The notes beneath the pieces are model-generated. The model had not been told where the DNA came from, searched no databases, and worked only from the letters and a program-made list of their open reading frames with translations. Shown here piece by piece: positions 11,237 through 20,019 of a stretch of 64,000 nt of DNA. The translations under genes were made by a program, and so were the position numbers. Position 1 is the stretch's first letter. The number at the start of each line of letters is the position of its first letter. This DNA is from Frankiales bacterium (GTDB lineage: Bacteria > Actinomycetota > Actinomycetes > JAFAQI01): positions 28,181 to 92,180 of the forward strand of contig JAICXJ010000008.1 in the NCBI GenBank assembly GCA_025980465.1, in the 5' to 3' direction.

Positions 11237-12100
11237 ATGGTGGATCTTTCCGCGATCAGGGAGCGGCTCGACACTGAGCAGCGCGATCGGCCCTGGCTGG
11301 CGTTCCCTGTTGCAGTGCTCAAGAAGTTCAGTGAAGACTCGTCGAGCAACCTTGCCGTCGTCATCACCTACTACGCGTTCTTCTCGATCTTCCCGCTCCT
11401 GCTCGCGTTCGCCTCGGTCCTCGGCTTCGTACTGGCCGGCCACGCGGCCTGGCAGACGAGCATTGAAAAGTCGACGCTGAAGAACCTGCCGTTGATCAAG
11501 GGCTCGCCGCTTCCTCACAACGGCAGCATCTTCGTCGTCATTGTCGGCACGATCCTGGCGCTGTACAGCGGGCTCGGCGTGGTCAAGGCCGCCCAGCGTG
11601 CCTGGGACACCGTGTACTGCGTGTCCCGCGATGACGAGCCGAACTTCCTGATCAAGAATTTGCGCGCTCTGCGGCTGGTCATCTTCGGCGGACTCGGTCT
11701 GATCATCACGACCGGCGTAGCCGGCGTCGTCTCGAGCGGGAAGGCCTTGCAGATCAACGTGGGTTGGGGGCTCACAATCGCCGGCATTGCGGTGTCGGCA
11801 CTTCTCAACACCGTCTTGTTCGTGTTCATTTTTCGCTGGCTCACGGTGCGACGATTGGCGCTGCGTGACGTCCTGCCCGGCGCGGCGTTCGCCGCATTCG
11901 TGCTTGCGGTGCTTCAGGCCGTCTCGACCGCGTTGATCACGCACAAGCTCCAGCACACGAAGGCGACCTACGGTGACTTCGGCACGGTCATCGTGCTGCT
12001 GTCGTGGTTCTACCTACAGGCACAGGTGTTGCTGCTGGCCGCCCAGGTGAACGTGGTCAAGCAGGATCGACTGTGGCCAAGATCGTTGGCCGAGGAATAG
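11237..12100 (+). CDS. YihY/virulence factor BrkB family membrane protein
   Basis: The protein has 287 residues with about six transmembrane segments and the family-typical TYYAFFSIFPLLLAF first segment near residue 40. Also typical are GLGVVKAAQRAWDTVYCV near residue 115 and the closing GTVIVLLSWFYLQAQVLLLAAQVN segment near residue 250 (partly quoted). YihY proteins, once annotated as ribonuclease BN, are inner-membrane proteins of uncertain function. The ATG at 11237 is preferred over an in-frame TTG at 11201 that would overlap the upstream gene. It is convergent with the cold-shock gene, 15 bp away. Confidence 0.85.
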   Translation: MVDLSAIRERLDTEQRDRPWLAFPVAVLKKFSEDSSSNLAVVITYYAFFSIFPLLLAFASVLGFVLAGHAAWQTSIEKSTLKNLPLIKGSPLPHNGSIFVVIVGTILALYSGLGVVKAAQRAWDTVYCVSRDDEPNFLIKNLRALRLVIFGGLGLIITTGVAGVVSSGKALQINVGWGLTIAGIAVSALLNTVLFVFIFRWLTVRRLALRDVLPGAAFAAFVLAVLQAVSTALITHKLQHTKATYGDFGTVIVLLSWFYLQAQVLLLAAQVNVVKQDRLWPRSLAEE

Positions 12101-12115
12101 CCGATTCTCGGTGGG

Positions 12116-12316
12116 CTAGACGGCGTGGACCTTGTCCGCCTGCGGGCCCTTCTGTCCCTGGGTCACTTCGAATTCGACCCGCTGGCCCTCCTCGAGGGTC
12201 TTGTAGCCGTCCATCTCGATGGCGCTGTAGTGAACGAAGACGTCACTACCGCCGTCCACGGCAATGAAGCCGTAGCCCTTCTCACCGTTGAACCACTTGA
12301 CCGTGCCTTGTGCCAC
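12116..12316 (-). CDS. Cold-shock domain protein (CspA family)
   Basis: The 66-residue single cold-shock domain binds single-stranded RNA/DNA and acts as an RNA chaperone. RNP1 is seen as KGYGFIAV near residue 14 and RNP2 as DVFVHYSAI near residue 25, after the usual GTVKWFNGE start. I used the GTG at 12316 because the family begins M-A-Q-G; the frame stays open further upstream to 12409 but encodes unrelated residues. A GGGG run lies about 7 bases before the GTG. The 166-bp gap to the next gene probably holds its promoter and a leader. Confidence 0.92.
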   Translation of the reverse strand: MAQGTVKWFNGEKGYGFIAVDGGSDVFVHYSAIEMDGYKTLEEGQRVEFEVTQGQKGPQADKVHAV

Positions 12317-12482
12317 AACTAACCCCAGGTTGCTCGATCCTCGCCCTGCCACCCTGGCCGGCTCGCCTGCGCCGGGGCGGAGCAGGTTGGCGAGGACAAT
12401 ACACGGCAACCCGGGCGAGCGATAGGTACTGAACCGAAGATCGTTTGAAGAAAGTTCTGCGCCACGCTGAGGCCGCGCCCGC
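12317..12482. other. Intergenic region upstream of the cold-shock gene
   Basis: This 166-bp gap separates the cold-shock gene from the carboxypeptidase gene; both are on the minus strand. It should contain the cold-shock promoter and any structured leader. A GC-rich stretch at about 12350-12385 could fold, but I see no specific motif that I can name. Confidence 0.3.
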
Positions 12483-13649
12483 TCAGATCGGTGGCAGCCG
12501 CAGTCGGGGCTTGTAGCGGCGGGGACGGATTCGGTGGACGGCCGTGGACGTGGCCGCGATCACAGTAATCGCGATGATGATCAGATCGATGCGTGAGAGC
12601 CGGTGGCCGCTGCTGTGGACCGACGCGGTGGTGGTGTGCGCGACGGGCGTCGGAACGCCGGTTGCGGACTGTGGTGGCAACGGGTTGACCAGAGTGCCGA
12701 CCGGCGTGACCTTGCCGTTCGCCTGGAAGCCCCAGGTCAGCAACTTCGCCGCCATCGGCCACCAGATCGGGTAGGCGTGCATCAGCGTCACGAGGATGGT
12801 TTGACCGTGCCGGGTCGCGACGCCGACGTACGTCGCTCCGGCGGCGACCGTGTAGCCGTTCTTCCCGCCGGCATCGCCGCGGTAGGTCGTGAGGAGGTTG
12901 TTGTGCGTGTAGATCATGAAGTGCTTGTGATGAGGCGCCGGCACCTGGTTGCGCACCGTTGTCACATAGCGCCGGAACGCCGGACTCTGCCAGGCCGCCC
13001 TCGCAATCAGCGCCAGGTCATAGGCGGAGGTGTGTTCGGTCGGCCCGTCCAGTCCGCTGGGCGTGTCAGCGGTCGTGTCGTTGGCCTGCAACTCGTGTGC
13101 CGTCGCGTTCATCTGAAGGACCGTTCGCCTGATGCCGCCGTTTGCTTCGGCGAGCGCATCCGCAGCGTCGTTCGCGCTGTCGACGAGCATGCAGGTGAAC
13201 AGTTCCTTGATCGAGTACTTCATGCCCGGTACCAACCCGGCCCGGGTTCCGTCGACGGAGGCGTCGGTTGGGGTGGCGGCAAACCTTGCGTTCGGATCGA
13301 GCCGCGGCAACAGTGTGAGCGCGGTCAGCACCTTCAACGTGCTGGCCGGGAGAAATCGAGCATGTGGCGCCTTCGCCGCGAGGACCTGTCCCGTGGTCAG
13401 GTTCGCCACCAGCCACGAGGCGGCAGGTAGCTGCGACGCGGGCGGAAGGGCGGGCGCTCCGAATAGTGGCTGCACCACGACGCCGCTGCCACCCAGCAAC
13501 GGTCCGCCGACTGCGGCGCTCGAATCACGGGATGGCGAACTCGCGGCAGCGCCAGAGGCGGCGCTGACGGCGATGAGACAGCCTGCGGTCAGGGCCGCGG
13601 CGAGGCGACGAGCCATCCGAAACACCGTACCGGTGCGCTTCGCGATCAT
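12483..13649 (-). CDS. D-alanyl-D-alanine carboxypeptidase (serine, S11)
   Basis: This exported penicillin-binding protein trims the terminal D-Ala from peptidoglycan stems. Of 388 residues, 1-36 form a signal peptide (Arg-rich then [15 protein letters not shown]). The catalytic motifs are STLK at 103-106, SAN at 158-160, and KNG at 263-265 in place of the classical KTG. A C-terminal hydrophobic helix near residues 350-368 ([15 protein letters not shown]) followed by an Arg/Lys-rich tail anchors it to the membrane. ATG 13649 is used; ATG 13616 (MARRLAAAL) is an equally plausible start. It is divergent from the carboxylate-amine ligase gene. Confidence 0.9.
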   Translation of the reverse strand: MIAKRTGTVFRMARRLAAALTAGCLIAVSAASGAAASSPSRDSSAAVGGPLLGGSGVVVQPLFGAPALPPASQLPAASWLVANLTTGQVLAAKAPHARFLPASTLKVLTALTLLPRLDPNARFAATPTDASVDGTRAGLVPGMKYSIKELFTCMLVDSANDAADALAEANGGIRRTVLQMNATAHELQANDTTADTPSGLDGPTEHTSAYDLALIARAAWQSPAFRRYVTTVRNQVPAPHHKHFMIYTHNNLLTTYRGDAGGKNGYTVAAGATYVGVATRHGQTILVTLMHAYPIWWPMAAKLLTWGFQANGKVTPVGTLVNPLPPQSATGVPTPVAHTTTASVHSSGHRLSRIDLIIIAITVIAATSTAVHRIRPRRYKPRLRLPPI

Positions 13650-13754
13650 GGCGGCCCCGGTGCCATATTTCGGTGCCGCGTCGGGAACAACTCTCTGGTC
13701 TGAGTAGCCGGACCCGTCCTCACGCTTGGTGGTTCGCCCAGTTGAGGGCCAGAG

Positions 13755-14921
13755 ATGGAATGTGGTGTCGTAACGCCCGTGGAGATCGAGTTCACCTCCT
13801 CACCCCGCTCGAGTCTCGGAGTCGAGTGGGAGCTCGAGCTGATCGACCTCGAGAGCCGGGAACTCGCCAGCGCCTCGACCGAGATCCTCGACGAGCTAGG
13901 CGGGGGCCGCGAACACCCGAAGGCGAAGCACGAGCTGCTCGAGTCCTGCATCGAAGTCATCACCGGTGTGTGCTCGACCGTCGACGAGGCGCTGGGCGAC
14001 CTCGGCAGCACGGTGACCGAGGTTGCCGACGCTGCGGGGCAGCGTGGCCTCGGGCTGATGTGCTCCGGTACCCACCCAATCACGGACTGGACCACGCAGC
14101 AGATCAGCCCCAACCCGCGCTATCTGAAGCTCGTCGAGGACATGCAGTGGCTCGCACGCCGAATGCAGATCTTCGGCGTTCATGTCCACGTCGGCGTCCG
14201 GTCTCCGCAGAAGGTCATTCCGATCGTCAACGCCTTGACCGGCTACATCCCGCACTTCCTCGCGCTGTCGGCGTCGTCGCCGTACTGGGTCGGGACCGAC
14301 ACCGGACTGGCCTCGGTGCGGAGCAAGGTGTTCGAGGGCCTGCCAACGGCCGGGTTGCCGTATCAGCTGTCGGGCTGGGATGACTTCGAGCACTTCATGG
14401 CGACGCTGATCTCAGCTCAGACGATCAGCTCCGTGCGCGAGGTCTGGTGGGACGTTCGACCGCATCCGCGGTTCGGCACCGTCGAGCTTCGGATCTGCGA
14501 CGGGCTGCCGACGCTGTACGAGATCTCGTGGGCGGCCGCTCTGTCGCAGTGTCTGGTTGAAATGCTGAACGGACAGCTCGACCGGGGTTACACCCTTCCG
14601 GTGCCGAAAGGCTGGACGATCCGGGAGAACAAGTGGCGCGCCGCCCGATACGGCGTTGATGCCTCACTGATCGTCGACGACGAGGGCTCAACGCGGCCGC
14701 TGCGCGATCTCATCGTCGAGTTGATCGATGAGCTGGTCCCGATCGCCGAACGGCTGGGTTGTACGAAGGAGCTGCTGCGCGCGAAGCGCATCCTCGAGGT
14801 CGGGCCCAGCTACGAGCGGCAGCGCGCCGCCGCCGCCGAGGCCGACGGCGATCTCACCGCGGTCGTCGACGGCCTGCTCGCCGAGATGCGGAACGATGCC
14901 CCCATGGGTTTGAGTCTGTGA
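13755..14921 (+). CDS. Glutamate-cysteine ligase type 2/YbdK carboxylate-amine ligase
   Basis: This 388-residue ATP-grasp-like enzyme belongs to the GCS2/YbdK family, with the LGVEWELELID start near residue 21 and the metal- and ATP-binding segments FGVHVHVGV near residue 139 and EVWWDVRPHPRFGTVELRICD near residue 232. Members join glutamate to an amine such as cysteine, but physiological substrates in actinobacteria, which use mycothiol, are often unproven. ATG 13755 is used; GTG 13779 would remove eight residues. The stop overlaps the GTG of the M20 gene by 4 bases, so the ligase and an amidohydrolase are coupled. Confidence 0.85.
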   Translation: MECGVVTPVEIEFTSSPRSSLGVEWELELIDLESRELASASTEILDELGGGREHPKAKHELLESCIEVITGVCSTVDEALGDLGSTVTEVADAAGQRGLGLMCSGTHPITDWTTQQISPNPRYLKLVEDMQWLARRMQIFGVHVHVGVRSPQKVIPIVNALTGYIPHFLALSASSPYWVGTDTGLASVRSKVFEGLPTAGLPYQLSGWDDFEHFMATLISAQTISSVREVWWDVRPHPRFGTVELRICDGLPTLYEISWAAALSQCLVEMLNGQLDRGYTLPVPKGWTIRENKWRAARYGVDASLIVDDEGSTRPLRDLIVELIDELVPIAERLGCTKELLRAKRILEVGPSYERQRAAAAEADGDLTAVVDGLLAEMRNDAPMGLSL

Positions 14922-16078
14922 GCGCTGTCGAGTTCCTGGCCGATCACGCGGAGCGCCTCGTCGAGGTACGCCGCGACCTGCACGCGCACCCGGAGCTCGG
15001 CCGAGCGGAACATCGCACCACCGAACTCATCGCCGACGCACTCAGTCACGTCGGCCTGTCGCCCCAGGTCCTCCCCGGCGGCACCGGTCTGGTCTGTGAC
15101 GTTGGGCCGGCGAGCCCGAAACTCGCGCTGCGTGCCGACATCGATGCGCTGCCCATCCCCGACACCAAGGACGCCAGCTACCGGTCCACGGTCGACGGTG
15201 TGGCTCATGCCTGTGGCCACGACGTTCACACCACCGTCGTCCTAGGGACTGGGCTTGCGCTGGCGCGGCTGGCCGCTCACGGTGAGCTCGATCACGGGGT
15301 GCGGCTGGTGTTTCAACCCGCCGAGGAACTCATCCCCGGCGGCGCGCTCGACGTGATCAAAGCCGGCGCGTTGACCGGGATCCACCGAATGTTCGCGCTG
15401 CACTGCGATCCGTCGGTCGACGTCGGAACAGTCGGGCTGCGGACCGGACCGATAACCGCAGCGAGTGACCGGGTCGAGATCGAGGTCACCGGGCCAGGTG
15501 GCCACACTGCACGCCCCCATCTCTCAGTCGATCTGGTCGGCGCGATGGGTGCGCTGGCGACCCAGCTCCCCGCCCTGCTCAGCCGGCGGACCGATCCGCG
15601 CGCCGGGACGACGCTGGTATGGGGTCAGATCGCGTCCGGGACGGCGGCCAACGTGATCCCGCGTCACGGCGTACTTCGCGGGACGTTGCGGACGCTTTCC
15701 CGCGCCGACTGGGACACCCTGCCGCTGCTGGTTGAGGAGCTCACGAGCGCCATCGCGGCCTCGTACGGCGTGGGTGTGACGGTGTCCCATGTCCGGGGCA
15801 CCCCGCCGGTCGTCAACGACGGCGAGAGCATCGCGATGGTGGAGACCGCCGTCACCGACCACGTGTCGGAGGCTGTCGTCCGCGAGACCGCCCAGAGCCT
15901 CGGTGGTGAGGACTTCGGCTGGTACCTCGAGCAGGTGCCCGGCGCGCTCGCCCGGCTCGGCGTCCGCACGCCGGGGGCGAAGGTGACGATGGACCTGCAC
16001 CAGTCGGGCTTCGACGTTGATGAACGTTGCATCGGCGTGGGCGTGCGCCTGCTGACCGGAATCGCCGTCGCCGGCTAG
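14918..16078 (+). CDS. M20 family metal-dependent amidohydrolase
   Basis: This 386-residue cytoplasmic amidohydrolase of the M20D type resembles N-acyl-amino acid hydrolases and the mycobacterial AmiA1/AmiB1 group. Visible motifs are DLHAHPELG near residue 19, LRADIDALP near 68, the metal-binding HACGHDVHTT near 97, FQPAEE near 132, and LGGEDFGWYLEQVPGALARLG-type closing residues near 327. The GTG start overlaps the ligase stop by 4 bases. In M. tuberculosis related amidohydrolase genes stand beside the GGCT-like and lpdA genes, as here. The substrate is unknown. Confidence 0.88.
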   Translation: MSAVEFLADHAERLVEVRRDLHAHPELGRAEHRTTELIADALSHVGLSPQVLPGGTGLVCDVGPASPKLALRADIDALPIPDTKDASYRSTVDGVAHACGHDVHTTVVLGTGLALARLAAHGELDHGVRLVFQPAEELIPGGALDVIKAGALTGIHRMFALHCDPSVDVGTVGLRTGPITAASDRVEIEVTGPGGHTARPHLSVDLVGAMGALATQLPALLSRRTDPRAGTTLVWGQIASGTAANVIPRHGVLRGTLRTLSRADWDTLPLLVEELTSAIAASYGVGVTVSHVRGTPPVVNDGESIAMVETAVTDHVSEAVVRETAQSLGGEDFGWYLEQVPGALARLGVRTPGAKVTMDLHQSGFDVDERCIGVGVRLLTGIAVAG

Positions 16079-16095
16079 TACCTGCTCCTTGCCGC

Positions 16096-16503
16096 TCACC
16101 AGTACTTGTGGCCGCGCAGGATCACCCAGCCGCTCTCGTGCCCGCCGGTGGACTGGTGCACGTAGTCGATATTGGGATGCCCCGGATCTGGGTTGAACTC
16201 GCCATGCACCTGCACCACGTCGCCGACAGCCACCGGCACCCGAGGGGCTAGCGAGAGGTTGTAGTCGATCTCGACCGGATGACCCAACACAGTGACGACG
16301 AAGTACTCGTGTGGGCCGGTCGGTCCGCTGTAGTCGTTCTCCAGCCTTGAAACGACACCGCGAATGGTGACCTCGGCGGCATGGCCGGTCTGAAGATCGT
16401 GAAGGAACCGAGGATTGTTCACCTGTGCGGAGGCGCACCCCGCCAGAGCAACGGTCAGGGCGCCGATAGCGATCAACCTTGGTCGGAAATGCAGCGACGC
16501 CAC
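16096..16503 (-). CDS. DUF3465 lipoprotein
   Basis: The 135-residue protein begins with a short signal peptide ending in the lipobox LAGC (Cys at about 22), so it should be lipid-anchored outside the membrane. The rest matches DUF3465: a small beta-rich domain with VTIRGVVSRLENDY, EYFVVTVLGHPVEIDYNLSL, VPVAVGDVVQVHGEF and the closing HQSTGGHESGWVILRGHKYW. The domain resembles small OB-like folds; its role is unknown. The gene is separated by no bases from the following minus-strand GGCT gene, whose stop is at 16504, so they are probably co-transcribed. Confidence 0.8.
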   Translation of the reverse strand: MASLHFRPRLIAIGALTVALAGCASAQVNNPRFLHDLQTGHAAEVTIRGVVSRLENDYSGPTGPHEYFVVTVLGHPVEIDYNLSLAPRVPVAVGDVVQVHGEFNPDPGHPNIDYVHQSTGGHESGWVILRGHKYW

Positions 16504-16956
16504 CTACTCGCCGAACGCTCGGCACGGCCGGACTCGCAGCTCGGCAACGTAGTCATCGGGCGCACCGGCCCGCTCGGCGGCGTCTGCCATCACCCCGAGG
16601 TAGCGCGCCGATGGAAGACCGCCTTCGTAGCCGTCCAGCACGTACAGCCAGGACAACACGACGCCGTCGAGGGTCTGCACCCGCACCGTGATCTTGTTGT
16701 AGAGGCCGGTCGTCGCGAACTCGATCTCGTCGAGCGTGGACTCGTCGTACGACGAGACCTCGTAGAGCATCACGAACACCCGGGAGCCGGGGTCCTCGAC
16801 GACGGTCGCCAACGAGCCCTCCCACCCGAGCTCCTCGCCGCCGAAGGTCAGGCGCCAGCCTTCGAGCCATCCCGGGCCACGGCATGGCGAGTACGGGCAT
16901 CGCCCGAGCATCTGCTCCGGGTCGAGGTTCGACCCGTACGCCGCATACACCGCCAC
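16504..16956 (-). CDS. Gamma-glutamylcyclotransferase-like protein
   Basis: This 150-residue protein has the GGCT/AIG2-like opening YAAYGSNLDPEQM at residues 4-16, which forms the glycine-rich substrate loop. EEL near residue 41 and the segment FVMLYEVSSYDESTLDEIE near 61-79 are also family-like. The family releases 5-oxoproline from gamma-glutamyl compounds, though many bacterial members are uncharacterised. Homologues sit beside lpdA in mycobacteria (Rv3304), and here the start is 48 bp from the divergent lpdA start. GTG 16956 is used; GTG 16950 has a better-spaced AGGG. A longer upstream frame is antisense to lpdA and is not coding. Confidence 0.8.
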   Translation of the reverse strand: MAVYAAYGSNLDPEQMLGRCPYSPCRGPGWLEGWRLTFGGEELGWEGSLATVVEDPGSRVFVMLYEVSSYDESTLDEIEFATTGLYNKITVRVQTLDGVVLSWLYVLDGYEGGLPSARYLGVMADAAERAGAPDDYVAELRVRPCRAFGE

Positions 16957-17004
16957 GGCCCTGAAGCGTATGAGGTGAGCCTCTGACGGGGAGACAATGA
17001 CACC

Positions 17005-18402
17005 GTGACGCGTATCGCGATTCTCGGTGGCGGACCGGGCGGATACGAGGCTGCGCTGGTAGCCGCCCAACTCGGTGCCGACGTCACGGTCGTCGAGCGA
17101 GACGGTATCGGCGGCGCCTGCGTACTCGCCGACTGCGTTCCATCGAAGACCTTGATCGCGACCAGCGAGTCGATGACCGCGCTCGAGGGCAGCGAGGCAC
17201 GCGGAATCCAACCGCGTGAGGGCGGCGCGACGATCGACCAGCTGATCGTCGATGCCCCGATGGTGTACCGCCGGGTCAAGGCGCTGGCGGCCGCGCAGTC
17301 GGCCGACATCGCGAGTCGGGTCACCAAGGAAGGGGTTCGGGTGATCCAGGGTCAAGGTCGCTTCCTCGGCCCTGGTCGCATCGGAGTCACCGAGCCGGGC
17401 GAGCTCGAGGTCGAGATGACGGTCGACGTCGTCCTCATCGCGACCGGGGCCTCGCCTCGCGTCCTGCCTGGTGCGCCGCCCGACGGTGAGCGGATCCTCA
17501 ACTGGCAACAGGTCTACGACCTGCCGTCACTTCCCGAGCATCTGGTTGTCGTCGGATCAGGTGTCACCGGTGCCGAGTTCGCCGGCGCCTACCTCGCACT
17601 CGGCGTCGAGGTCACAGTGGTCTCATCTCGCGATCGCGTCCTGCCGAGCGAGGACGCGGATGCGGCCCTGCTGATCGAAGACGTCTGGCGGCGGCGGGGC
17701 ATGCATGTCATCAAGCAGGCGCGAGCGGCGGGCGTCCGGCGGGCAGGCGACGGGATCGAGGTGGCCCTGATCGACGGCCGGACAGTCACCGGCTCTCACT
17801 GTCTGGTAACCGTCGGATCGGTGCCCAACACCGCGGACCTTGGACTCGAGCGGGTCGGCGTACTGACCGATGACCGTGGCTATGTGCTCGTCGATCGGGT
17901 GTCGCGAACCAACGTTCAGGGGGTGTATGCGGCTGGCGACTGCACCGGCCTGTTGCTGCTGGCCTCGGTGGCTGCGATGCAGGGACGCACCGCGATGTGG
18001 CACGCGCTGGGTGACGCGGTGGTGCCGCTGCGGCTAGCCACCGTTGCTGCCAATGTCTTCACGGATCCTGAGATTGCGACCGTCGGTCTGCCCGCGGTGG
18101 AGATCGCGGCTGAGCGCGGCGGGGTGCAGGAGGTCAAGCTTGCGCTCGCGACCAATGCTCGCGCGAAGATGCAGGGGCTCGAGGACGGGTTCGTGAAGCT
18201 CTATTGCCGGCCGGGCACGGGCGCCGTACTCGGCGGTGTCGTCGTCGCTGCCCGCGCGAGTGAGCTAATCCTGCCGGTCTCGATGGCGGTCCAGCACGGG
18301 TTAACCGTCGACCAGCTTGCGCAGACCTTCACCATCTATCCCTCGCTCAGCGGCAGCGTCACTGAGGCGGCTCGGCAACTTCACCTCACGGTTCGGGATT
18401 GA
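17005..18402 (+). CDS. lpdA: NAD(P)H-quinone dehydrogenase, LpdA family flavoprotein
   Basis: The 465-residue FAD protein looks like dihydrolipoamide dehydrogenase but belongs with mycobacterial LpdA (Rv3303c), a quinone reductase. The FAD site is ILGGGPGGYEAALVA (residues 6-20); the disulfide-type motif CVLADCVPSK has Cys at 39 and 44; the NAD(P) site is VVVGSGVTGAEFAGAYLALG near 180; and a second FAD motif, GVYAAGDCTG, lies near 310. The C-terminal HPTLSE of lipoamide dehydrogenases is replaced by YPSLSG, so the catalytic His-Glu pair is missing. This argues against a lipoamide activity. GTG start with GGGGAG about 10 bases upstream. The 3' end overlaps the convergent glycosyltransferase gene by 22 bp. 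Confidence 0.88.
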   Translation: MTRIAILGGGPGGYEAALVAAQLGADVTVVERDGIGGACVLADCVPSKTLIATSESMTALEGSEARGIQPREGGATIDQLIVDAPMVYRRVKALAAAQSADIASRVTKEGVRVIQGQGRFLGPGRIGVTEPGELEVEMTVDVVLIATGASPRVLPGAPPDGERILNWQQVYDLPSLPEHLVVVGSGVTGAEFAGAYLALGVEVTVVSSRDRVLPSEDADAALLIEDVWRRRGMHVIKQARAAGVRRAGDGIEVALIDGRTVTGSHCLVTVGSVPNTADLGLERVGVLTDDRGYVLVDRVSRTNVQGVYAAGDCTGLLLLASVAAMQGRTAMWHALGDAVVPLRLATVAANVFTDPEIATVGLPAVEIAAERGGVQEVKLALATNARAKMQGLEDGFVKLYCRPGTGAVLGGVVVAARASELILPVSMAVQHGLTVDQLAQTFTIYPSLSGSVTEAARQLHLTVRD

Positions 18403-19973
18403 CCTGACGCATGCAGCCGGAGTTTGTGGTCCCGGCTCGACCGAGCGCGCTGCGCTGGTCGCTGGTCGACACCCGGTCGTGGTCGCACGATCGCCACCCA
18501 GTAGCCGTGAAGCCGGACCGGCGCCGCCACGAGCCGGTGCGGATCACCCGTGGCGAGGGCCCGGGTGATCGGCTCATCGCTGGCGAAGGCGACGGACGCA
18601 TCGGTGGTGGCGAGAATCGTCCGGACCTCCTGCCTTTGGGCGGGAATGTCGTGGCAGGCGGCGGCGAACGAGATCACCGTTTGGTTGGCGCCGGCGAGGT
18701 AGCACGGCGCTTCGATGCCTTGGCGGTGCAGGTAGCTCGCGACGCCGGCGTACTGCGACCACAACTGATTCGCCGGGACAGACGCGTCATGCAGCGCGCG
18801 CAACTGTGGTACCTCGGCGAATCCGAGCACCACGACCATCGCCGTCACGGCGGCCGGTCGTGCAGCGGGCGCAAGGCGTCTGGCCGGGTATACGACGGCC
18901 TCAGCGACAGGCAACGCGAGGAGCAGGTAGGTGGGCTCGAGGAAGCGCGGCGCCGGATACCCGACGAAGACGAAGTACTGCATCGCAAGCGACAGGCCGG
19001 CGGCCGTGGCGAGGCCATAGGAACGCAGCCGCCCCGCTTTCGCCGCGGCGACGAGCCCAACGATCACCAGGGGCACGAGCGCGAACCACCACAGTTCGGT
19101 GCTGACCGGGGATGACGGCACACAGCCGTCGCGGCACAGAATCGGCCCGCCGAGACTGCGGAACTCCGCACCCAGGCTCCAATGGATCCCGCCGGTGTTC
19201 TCCTGGCTCGCAGCCGTGAACCGGTGCAACGGGCCGCCGAACCTGACGTAGGCCTCGATGATCCATTCCGCGATGCCCGCGAGGTAGCCGGCGGTGATCA
19301 GCGCGGCCACGGTCGTTCGACGTCGTCGCGAGAGTCCGGTCGCGAATCCTACGGCGACGAGCATCGGCACCAGAAGGAACATCGCATCAGTGGGTCGCAT
19401 CAGGGCGGTGAAGGCGATGGCGAGAGCGCAGTACAGCAGATCCCGCCGTCGCCCTGACTCACGCAGACCTGTGATCAGCCAGCCGGTGGCGGCGAGCGCC
19501 CCATAGCCCACGTACTGGTTGGGCATGGCTTCGAAGCTGTAATAGATCGCCACCCACAGGGTCGAGAACAGCGCGGCCGCCATCGGCACGACCGGCCCGC
19601 GCCGCAGGCGCAGCCAGGGCAGGAAGGCGAGGAACATTCCCGCTGCCGAGAGGATTGCGAGCCAGACCCGCATGACGGCGATCGAGCCGGATACGAGTGA
19701 TGCCGGAGCGGTGAGGAGGGTGAGCCCGCGCGCGCGCGGCGCGTCGAAATAGGTGGCTGGGGCGTGCGGGTCGATCTGGCTGATGTACACGGTCTCGTCC
19801 CAGCCGAAGCCGGCGTGCAGACCACGGAACAGGATCGGGGACAGCGCGTGAAGGATGCAGACAGCGAGCAGGGCCAGATGAGCGCCGGACAACGAGACCG
19901 ACGACCTGGGCTTCGGCTGAGCCGACGTCGCGGCGATTGATGCAGTGCTGATGTCAAGAAGGTTGCCCGGCAA
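18381..19973 (-). CDS. GT-C type (GT39-like) membrane glycosyltransferase
   Basis: This 530-residue protein is a polytopic membrane protein with about eleven hydrophobic segments. The first extracytoplasmic loop carries GFGWDETVYISQID near residue 56, an acidic motif typical of polyprenol-phosphate-sugar-dependent GT-C enzymes. FEAMPNQYVGYGAL near 148 and LMRPTDAMFLLVPM near 196 follow. It probably transfers a sugar from a lipid-linked donor to a surface glycan or protein outside the membrane; acceptor unknown. The start is a TTG at 19973 lying inside a 17-bp perfect inverted repeat, so the true start may be further in. A polyprenol-mannose synthase-like gene at 26.3-27.0 kb could supply the donor. 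Confidence 0.75.
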   Translation of the reverse strand: MPGNLLDISTASIAATSAQPKPRSSVSLSGAHLALLAVCILHALSPILFRGLHAGFGWDETVYISQIDPHAPATYFDAPRARGLTLLTAPASLVSGSIAVMRVWLAILSAAGMFLAFLPWLRLRRGPVVPMAAALFSTLWVAIYYSFEAMPNQYVGYGALAATGWLITGLRESGRRRDLLYCALAIAFTALMRPTDAMFLLVPMLVAVGFATGLSRRRRTTVAALITAGYLAGIAEWIIEAYVRFGGPLHRFTAASQENTGGIHWSLGAEFRSLGGPILCRDGCVPSSPVSTELWWFALVPLVIVGLVAAAKAGRLRSYGLATAAGLSLAMQYFVFVGYPAPRFLEPTYLLLALPVAEAVVYPARRLAPAARPAAVTAMVVVLGFAEVPQLRALHDASVPANQLWSQYAGVASYLHRQGIEAPCYLAGANQTVISFAAACHDIPAQRQEVRTILATTDASVAFASDEPITRALATGDPHRLVAAPVRLHGYWVAIVRPRPGVDQRPAQRARSSRDHKLRLHASGQSRTVR

Positions 19974-19976
19974 CCT
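19960..19976. promoter_or_regulatory. 17-bp perfect inverted repeat over the glycosyltransferase start
   Basis: AGGTTGCC, one central base, GGCAACCT forms a perfect palindrome from 19960 to 19976. The assigned TTG start codon at 19971-19973 lies within one arm. It could be an operator or an RNA hairpin that masks initiation, or it may mean that translation starts further downstream. Confidence 0.45.
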
Positions 19977-20019
19977 CTGAGCGAATTCTCAACCGGCCCA
20001 GGAACCTCGGTTGCGGTGG

